Positions 24,243-28,694 of a stretch of 28,694 nucleotides of DNA are shown here, piece after piece. Under the pieces are notes generated by a model. That model saw only the letters and a program-made list of their open reading frames with translations. It made no database searches and was not told where the DNA came from. The DNA is from CAYGTS01 sp964352905 (GTDB lineage: Bacteria > Pseudomonadota > Gammaproteobacteria > JAHCLG01). The DNA lies in the NCBI GenBank assembly GCA_964352905.1, contig CAYGTS010000017.1:1-28694 (forward strand), given 5' to 3'. The translations under genes were made by a program, and so were the position numbers. Position 1 is the stretch's first letter, and each line of letters starts with the position of its first letter.

Positions 24243-24400
24243 CTTGCTGTTTACCAAGAACGTTCAGATTTGGCGATAAAAATGGCGAAAATATTTTTGA
24301 GAAAGCGCAGTTTATGCGTTATAAATGAGCATTTCGATAAAAGATTTTCGCTGTTTTTAGCCCAAAGATGGACGTTCCCTGCTACGGAGTGAGCAGTTAC
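24223..24400 (+). mobile_element. MITE-like inverted-repeat element, subfamily 1 (copy B, 178 bp)
   Basis: Terminal inverted repeats GTAACTGCTC (24223-24232) and GAGCAGTTAC (24391-24400) are perfect over 10 bp. The 24251-24400 part is about 89% identical to copy A (5974-6124). The large internal palindrome is preserved although several bases differ. It separates the ABC-F gene from the methyltransferase gene, whose Shine-Dalgarno starts only 13 bp after the element. No target-site duplication is obvious. Confidence 0.75.
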
Positions 24401-24422
24401 AAAAATAGATCGAGGAATTAAT

Positions 24423-25166
24423 ATGAACGCATATGGCAAACTTTGCACCGAATTTTATGATGCAGATAAGCAATTAGCGGATGCTGATGAACTGCAGCTC
24501 TATCAAGAACTATTTTCTAAAGAAGAACTTATTCTTGAACCTATGTGTGGATCAGGAAGATTGCTGATCCCATTGCTACAGTTGGGGTATGATATCGAAG
24601 GGTTTGATAATTCAGCATATATGCTAGAAAGTTGCAAACAACGTGCAAAAGCGCTCGGCCTTAACCCTAGACTTTATCAAGACACCATTGATAGTTTTTC
24701 AACTAGCAAACAATATCAGATCATTATTATTCCGCTAGGATCATTTCAATTGCTTTATCCTCGCAAAAAAGCCTATGAAGGTTTAGCAAAAATTCATCAA
24801 TGGTTAGCTCCCGGTGGAAAATTAGTGATGGATTTATTTGTACCCTGGGAGGCAATGTATGAGCACGGCGAAATAGATACAAGCACGCGTGATGTTAAAT
24901 TACCAACAGGCGAATCCATTCAAATAGACAATCACACAACCACCAATAAATTTGAACAACATAGCATAAGCAAAATACTCTATACCAAATACTTAAGCGA
25001 AAAAGTGATTGCCAAGGAAGAAGAGCAAATGGATATCCTGTGGTATTACCCCTATGAAATGGCGCTCATGCTTGAGAAGCACGGATTTAAACACATACGC
25101 AAAATCAAACGATTTTTAAATGGCAGCGACCATATGACTTTTATTGCAACCGTTGAAAAAAACTAG
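24423..25166 (+). CDS. Class I SAM-dependent methyltransferase
   Basis: A soluble 247-aa protein. Motif I for S-adenosylmethionine binding is LEPMCGSGRLLIP, followed by the acidic motif II region (YDIEGFDNSAYML). IIIIPLGSFQLL and LAPGGKLVMDLFVP fit motifs IV and VI. The C-terminal half (after about 150) is charged and should determine the substrate, which I cannot name. GAGGAATTAAT gives a strong ribosome site. It opens a rightward gene run with two kinases, an acetyltransferase and an NTPase, so a small-molecule or antibiotic-modification role is plausible, but rRNA or protein methylation is not excluded. Confidence 0.88.
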   Translation: MNAYGKLCTEFYDADKQLADADELQLYQELFSKEELILEPMCGSGRLLIPLLQLGYDIEGFDNSAYMLESCKQRAKALGLNPRLYQDTIDSFSTSKQYQIIIIPLGSFQLLYPRKKAYEGLAKIHQWLAPGGKLVMDLFVPWEAMYEHGEIDTSTRDVKLPTGESIQIDNHTTTNKFEQHSISKILYTKYLSEKVIAKEEEQMDILWYYPYEMALMLEKHGFKHIRKIKRFLNGSDHMTFIATVEKN

Positions 25167-25175
25167 GCACAGCTC

Positions 25176-26117
25176 ATGGAAACACTCATAAAAAACGTGA
25201 CAAACACTTGGGGCGATAAAGGTAAAGCTTGGCTGAATCAATTACCAATTCTTATTGAATTTTTATCAAAACACTGGTCGCTGACCGATATTCAACCCGT
25301 CACTAATCTGAGTTACAACTATGTAGCTAAAACCACTCAAAATAACAACACGCCTGTCGTATTAAAAATCAGTTGCGGCGAACAGCTGATTACAGATGAA
25401 TATAAAGCACTACAACATTTTGATGGAAGTGGCTCTATTAAAGTACTCGACATCAATACGGAACATAATGCACTATTACTCGAGCAAGCGATTCCAGGCC
25501 ACCTGTTGAAAAAGCATCATCCCATTAAAATAGAAGATACCATTACTATTTACGCACACGTCGTAAAAGAACTGTCTTTCCGCCCATTAACAAAAAAGGA
25601 TTACACGCATGTTAGCCACTGGTGCAAAGCAATAGATAGAATTAACGATAAAAGAATTGAAAAACGCTACATTGAAAAAGCAAAAGAACTGAAAGGTTTT
25701 TTACTCAGTTCTGCTAACAATGAATACCTATGTCATGGCGATTTACATCTAGAAAATATCATTGCGCAAGGTGAAAAGTGGTTAAGCATAGACCCAAAAG
25801 GCATTATAGGCGAAATGGCATTTGAAGCAGCCGCGTTTGATTTAATCGATAAAAATGAATTGGCTGAACCTGAGACAATTCAAGATAAAATGATCACTCG
25901 TATTAATTGGCTCGCAAATGCACTACAGATTGATAAAAATCGATTACTTGCTTGGGTTTTTCTGAGAGTCATTATTTCAGCGCAATGGTTTATTGAAGAT
26001 AATGGGGATCCGGGTGAGACGTTGTTTCTTGCTAAGGCAATATATCCCCTGTTAAATGAGCAGCAAAATATAAACATAATGGAGGCTGATTTAAAAGGGT
26101 ACGTTGGAGAGAACTAA
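25176..26117 (+). CDS. Aminoglycoside 6-/hydroxyurea phosphotransferase family kinase
   Basis: A protein-kinase-like fold enzyme of the APH(6)/hydroxyurea kinase family, which inactivates streptomycin-type drugs or hydroxyurea by ATP-dependent phosphorylation. The 313-aa protein begins with the family pattern WGDKGKAWLNQLP. VVLKIS holds the ATP lysine (Lys64), with Glu75 as its likely partner. The catalytic loop is CHGDLHLEN (Asp189, Asn194), and the metal-binding Asp206 is in IDPKGIIGE, a hallmark of this family. All key residues are intact, so it should be active; the substrate is inferred from family only. It begins 9 bp after the methyltransferase stop and overlaps the next frame by one base. 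Confidence 0.9.
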   Translation: METLIKNVTNTWGDKGKAWLNQLPILIEFLSKHWSLTDIQPVTNLSYNYVAKTTQNNNTPVVLKISCGEQLITDEYKALQHFDGSGSIKVLDINTEHNALLLEQAIPGHLLKKHHPIKIEDTITIYAHVVKELSFRPLTKKDYTHVSHWCKAIDRINDKRIEKRYIEKAKELKGFLLSSANNEYLCHGDLHLENIIAQGEKWLSIDPKGIIGEMAFEAAAFDLIDKNELAEPETIQDKMITRINWLANALQIDKNRLLAWVFLRVIISAQWFIEDNGDPGETLFLAKAIYPLLNEQQNINIMEADLKGYVGEN

Positions 26118-26254
26118 TGCATAATCTCGGCAAGAAAGTATTAATTATTGGATGCGCCGGATCAGGTAAAACGACGCTAGCCAAACAGTTCAGTAAAACA
26201 ATCGGTCTACCAATCATACGCTGTTTTATAAAAAATATCAGTGCGCTAGAGTAA
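26117..26254 (+). pseudogene. 5' remnant of a P-loop kinase gene (45 codons)
   Basis: An ATG overlapping the upstream stop (TAATG) with GGAGAGAA just before it starts the frame MHNLGKKVLIIGCAGSGKTT. This is a clear Walker A (residues 12-20) followed by LAKQFSKTIGLPII. That is the normal N-terminus of an adenylate-kinase-like or topology-modulation (FlaR-type) P-loop protein, which should run to about 170-180 aa. Here the similarity breaks after about residue 34 and a stop follows at 26252. Walker B and the rest are missing, consistent with an internal deletion. The ribosome site remains intact, so a short peptide may still be made. Confidence 0.7.
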
Positions 26255-26277
26255 CCCTATTATCAACAGAGAATTTC

Positions 26278-26904
26278 ATGAATATCTATAACCTAACCAA
26301 AATAGAAACACCACGACTTATCATCCGCCCAGTAGAATTAGGCGATGAAATAGAGCTCAATGCAGCGATTCAACACTCATTACCATCATTAGAACGCTGG
26401 ATGCCATGGTCTAAAGATCCGAGCATACAAACAACCCGGGAACATATACAACGTGGGGTACACGCGTGGGCATCAGGAAATGCGCGTGACTTTCCTATGG
26501 TAGTCATTCACAAAAACGATAATACGATAATTTCTGGCTCTGGCTTTAATGAAAAAAGTGATTTAACAAAGCCTTATTTTGAGATTGGCTATTGGATTGA
26601 TTCACGCTATGAAGGACAAGGATTGGTCACTGAATTCGTGAATGCCTTAACTCGCTATGCCTTACAGGCACTTCATGCTACTCGTGTTCAGATTTGCACG
26701 CAGGTTGAAAATGAACGCAGCATTCTCGTTGCAAAACGTAATGCGTATGAATGTGAAGCCACACTTAAAAATGATCGCTTGGATTGCGTTAGCGGCTTGC
26801 CTTGCGATAGTTACATATTTGCCTGCTGCGATGCGGATGTTTTACCGGAGCTTGCGGTTAGCTGGGAGCATGGTGCTCGAAAACAGCCAAATAACCCAGG
26901 CTGA
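26278..26904 (+). CDS. GNAT N-acetyltransferase, RimJ/RimL type
   Basis: A 208-aa acetyltransferase of the RimJ/RimL/SpeG-like branch. It begins with the family pattern ETPRLIIRPVELGDE, then LERWMPWSKDP. The central strand FEIGYWIDSRYEGQGLVTE carries the acetyl-CoA pyrophosphate loop (RxxGxGxxTE type). VQICTQVENERSILVAKRN is the usual C-terminal helix segment, where N-x-x-S precedes the helix. The substrate could be a ribosomal protein, a metabolite or an antibiotic. The gene lies 23 bp after the broken P-loop frame, with AGAGAATTTC before the ATG. The last 20 residues are polar and unlike the family core. Confidence 0.9.
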   Translation: MNIYNLTKIETPRLIIRPVELGDEIELNAAIQHSLPSLERWMPWSKDPSIQTTREHIQRGVHAWASGNARDFPMVVIHKNDNTIISGSGFNEKSDLTKPYFEIGYWIDSRYEGQGLVTEFVNALTRYALQALHATRVQICTQVENERSILVAKRNAYECEATLKNDRLDCVSGLPCDSYIFACCDADVLPELAVSWEHGARKQPNNPG

Positions 26905-26970
26905 AAAAATATTTACGGAAATGATGATGAACGCAAGACTATATTTGAAAAAAAATAGGTGGCCCTCAAT

Positions 26971-27537
26971 ATGACTAAGCTCCATCAAGACAATTATTTT
27001 ATTCTAACTGGCGCAATGGGCGCGGGTAAGTCAACCATACTAAAAAACTTAAGAAACCTTGGGATTACCTGCATTGATGAACCTGCAAGACAAATTTTGG
27101 CAGAGCAACGAGGCATCATCGGTGACGGCGTGCCTGATCGAGATCCGAAGTTATTTACTGATCTGTTGCTATCACGATCAATCTATCAATTTAAGCAAAT
27201 GGAAAATCATAAAGGGCCTGTCATTTATGATCGCGGTGTTCCTGATAATATTGGTTATGCAAACCTATTTGATTTAGATAAAAAATCCGTAACCAATGCG
27301 GCTAATCAATATCGATATAACAAACGCATATTCTTTCTTCCGGCTTGGAAAAAAATTTATAAAACTGATGATGAGCGCAAAATGACCTTTGATCAAGCGC
27401 TGCGCTTTGGTGATGATATAAGAAAAATTTACGAAGACTTAGGTTACAGCATTATTGACGTTCCTATGGAATCTCCAAACAAAAGAGCTGAATTTATTCA
27501 GAACGCTATTTTAAGAGAGGAAAGACATGGGAACTGA
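26971..27537 (+). CDS. AAA_28-type P-loop NTPase/kinase
   Basis: A 188-aa soluble protein with Walker A GAMGAGKST (14-22) in the segment YFILTGAMGAGKST. A conserved CIDEPARQILAEQ follows, as in AAA_28/NadR-like small P-loop proteins. Further on, PVIYDRGVPDNIGYA is a Walker B-like strand ending in an Asp-Arg pair, typical of nucleoside or small-molecule kinases. The ATG at 26971 has AGGTGG eight bases upstream; a GTG at 26959 is possible. The gene overlaps the next kinase by 11 bp, so the two are co-translated. The role could be phosphorylation of a small molecule, but no substrate can be named. Confidence 0.85.
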   Translation: MTKLHQDNYFILTGAMGAGKSTILKNLRNLGITCIDEPARQILAEQRGIIGDGVPDRDPKLFTDLLLSRSIYQFKQMENHKGPVIYDRGVPDNIGYANLFDLDKKSVTNAANQYRYNKRIFFLPAWKKIYKTDDERKMTFDQALRFGDDIRKIYEDLGYSIIDVPMESPNKRAEFIQNAILREERHGN

Positions 27538-28534
27538 GCCCACATCACAAACTGAAAATCAGCTTAAAGATGTTATTCAGTGGGCTTGCAAACAACTTCT
27601 ATCTCATGGATATACATTTAAAAGCAACACACCAGAAAAGGTGCAACACACGCCTTGGTCCTATGTGATACGCTTTGAAACCTCTAGCGGTTACATTTAT
27701 TTAAAACACACCCCAGAACTGATTTCATTGGAGGCCAGCATTATCCAGATTTTGCATGATCAATTACATGCGGCTGTTCCTACAATCATTGCCCGCAATG
27801 CTAAATTAAACTGCTTTTTAATGAAAGATGCTGGAAAAACATTGCGCAGCATTCTAAAACAGCAATTTGATGCCACTTTGCTTTGCAAAACCATTGATCA
27901 ATTTACATCTCTTCAGATAGCTGTTGCAGATCATGTGGATTTTTTTATTAATATTGGCGTTCCTGATTGGCGACTTAATAAAATACCCAATTTATACAAG
28001 GAAATAATTTCACAAAAAGACTTTCTGATGGCGGATGGATTATCAGCAATGGAAGTTTGTGAATTAGAGAGGCTGTTTCCTAAAGTTGCTAACTTATGCC
28101 AAAAATTATCTGGCTACTCTATCAAACAAACAATTGTTCAGCCTGATTTTAATGACAATAACACACTGATAGATGATAAGACGCAAGATATAACATTTAT
28201 TGATCTGGGCGAAATAGCAATTTCACACCCATTTTTTTCGTTGATTAATTGTTTGCATGTCATAAAAAAGCATCATGGATTAACAGATAAAGATGAGTCG
28301 TACTTAAAGATCAAGGATTCATGCCTTAAAAATTATATGAGCTTTGAGTCAAAAGAAAATGTGCGAGATGCATTTGCGACTGCGCAGTTATTATCGTTTG
28401 TTTATGTCCTGCTAGCCTACTATAGATTAATGCAAGCATGTGGCAAAGAAAAACTGATGGCAGTTCAGCATGGAAAGCTCAGTGCTTCATTGAAAAAATT
28501 TATAGCTGCATGTGCAAAGGTTGATGAGCATTGA
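27527..28534 (+). CDS. Divergent aminoglycoside phosphotransferase (APH)-fold kinase
   Basis: A 335-aa protein with the APH/choline kinase fold. The N-lobe has YIYLKHTP (Lys60) and LEASII (Glu69). The catalytic loop reads QPDFNDNN in place of HGDxxxxN: Asp207 and Asn212 are kept, while the His and Gly are replaced by Gln205 and Pro206. FIDLGE contains the metal-binding Asp226. This arrangement suggests an active but divergent kinase, perhaps with a non-aminoglycoside substrate. AGAGGAAAGAC precedes the ATG, and the start overlaps the upstream NTPase gene by 11 bp. The C-terminal third is helical (LLSFVYVLLAYYRLMQACG) and may shape the substrate pocket. Confidence 0.85.
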   Translation: MGTEPTSQTENQLKDVIQWACKQLLSHGYTFKSNTPEKVQHTPWSYVIRFETSSGYIYLKHTPELISLEASIIQILHDQLHAAVPTIIARNAKLNCFLMKDAGKTLRSILKQQFDATLLCKTIDQFTSLQIAVADHVDFFINIGVPDWRLNKIPNLYKEIISQKDFLMADGLSAMEVCELERLFPKVANLCQKLSGYSIKQTIVQPDFNDNNTLIDDKTQDITFIDLGEIAISHPFFSLINCLHVIKKHHGLTDKDESYLKIKDSCLKNYMSFESKENVRDAFATAQLLSFVYVLLAYYRLMQACGKEKLMAVQHGKLSASLKKFIAACAKVDEH

Positions 28535-28570
28535 AGTCAAATGCCACAAAAAACAAAGGTGGAAACACAG

Positions 28571-28694
28571 ATGAAAGATAAATACTGTTTCAATATACCA
28601 GAAGGTGGCTCACAGTCGCTCGACATTCTGGATTATTGCTTTGTAACTATTCACCATGTAGATGGGAACGCCCATATTTGGGCTAAAAACGGCG
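28571..28694 (+). CDS. Partial ORF running into the repeat element at the window end
   Basis: ATG at 28571, preceded by AAAGGTGGAAACACAG, opens a frame that stays open to the window edge. The first 24 residues (MKDKYCFNIPEGG, then SLDILDYCF) match nothing I recognise. From 28643 the frame lies inside the repeat element and reads VTIHHVDGNAHIWAKNG, so the C-terminal part is repeat-derived. It is either a gene truncated by insertion or a short chance frame. An ATG at 28547 is in frame but has no ribosome site. Confidence 0.35.
   Translation, partial: MKDKYCFNIPEGGSQSLDILDYCFVTIHHVDGNAHIWAKNG
28643..28694 (-). mobile_element. Partial MITE-like element, subfamily 1 (copy C), cut by the window end
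   Basis: All 52 bases are identical in reverse complement to 6073-6124 of copy A, starting from the terminal repeat GTAACTATTCA. The remainder would lie beyond the window. Perfect identity with copy A, against about 89% between A and B, points to recent movement or gene conversion. Confidence 0.8.

Noticed and set aside
24251..24448. A 65-codon minus-strand ORF
   Set aside because: Almost all of it is the interior of repeat copy B and its start lies inside the methyltransferase coding region. It is treated as a property of the element, not as a gene.
26657..26974. A 105-codon frame overlapping the GNAT gene
   Set aside because: It is out of frame with the well-supported acetyltransferase over most of its length and has no recognisable features.

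Overview
The window reads as a chromosomal segment of a gammaproteobacterium with about 40% GC by eye. The gene set (MutM, CoaD with a YfhL-type ferredoxin, RF3, RimI, AmpD-AmpE, a homodimeric-type AceE with AceF and LpdA) and the density of small palindromic repeats suggest a Legionellales/Coxiellaceae-like, probably host-associated bacterium. The class call is firm; the order is inference. No rRNA, tRNA or CRISPR array was seen.

Layout. Positions 1-360 hold repeat DNA. Positions 408-4319 carry two tiny lipoprotein genes divergent from mutM, a proline-rich mini-protein, and a leftward coaD-ferredoxin-ggt operon. Positions 4354-10876 hold a serine-hydrolase-fold protein that lacks its catalytic serine, a 180-bp inverted-repeat element, prfC with a small downstream gene, rimI, a divergent PduO-type cobalamin adenosyltransferase, and a long unrecognised protein that could be an effector. 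Positions 10905-21997 are all leftward: antiporter-ampD-ampE, then a BtuF-like protein, aceE, aceF, a palindromic repeat, lpdA and an MFS transporter. The ampDE-aceEF-lpd order matches the enterobacterial arrangement, but no pdhR-like gene is present. The BtuF-like protein and the adenosyltransferase suggest that cobalamin is scavenged and converted.

From 22151 to the end the character changes. All genes run rightward and look accessory: an ABC-F ATPase with a possible leader peptide, a SAM methyltransferase, an APH(6)/hydroxyurea-type kinase, a 5' remnant of a P-loop kinase, a GNAT acetyltransferase, an AAA_28-type NTPase and a divergent APH-fold kinase. Most are tightly spaced or overlapping and have Shine-Dalgarno sequences. 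Together they resemble an antibiotic-modification or ribosome-protection island.

The most distinctive feature is a family of about 175-180 bp elements with terminal inverted repeats and a large internal palindrome. Full copies lie at 5945-6124, 24223-24400 and 22151-22325 (a second subfamily, inverted). Partial copies lie at both window edges (1-52 and 28643-28694). Three of them bracket the two accessory segments. Both edges fall exactly 52 bp inside a copy, as expected if this window is a whole assembly contig broken at a multicopy repeat. Two other repeat types, a GTCATTGCGAG-type palindrome and a 90-bp unit, lie at 78-342, 13829-14026 and 19214-19332.
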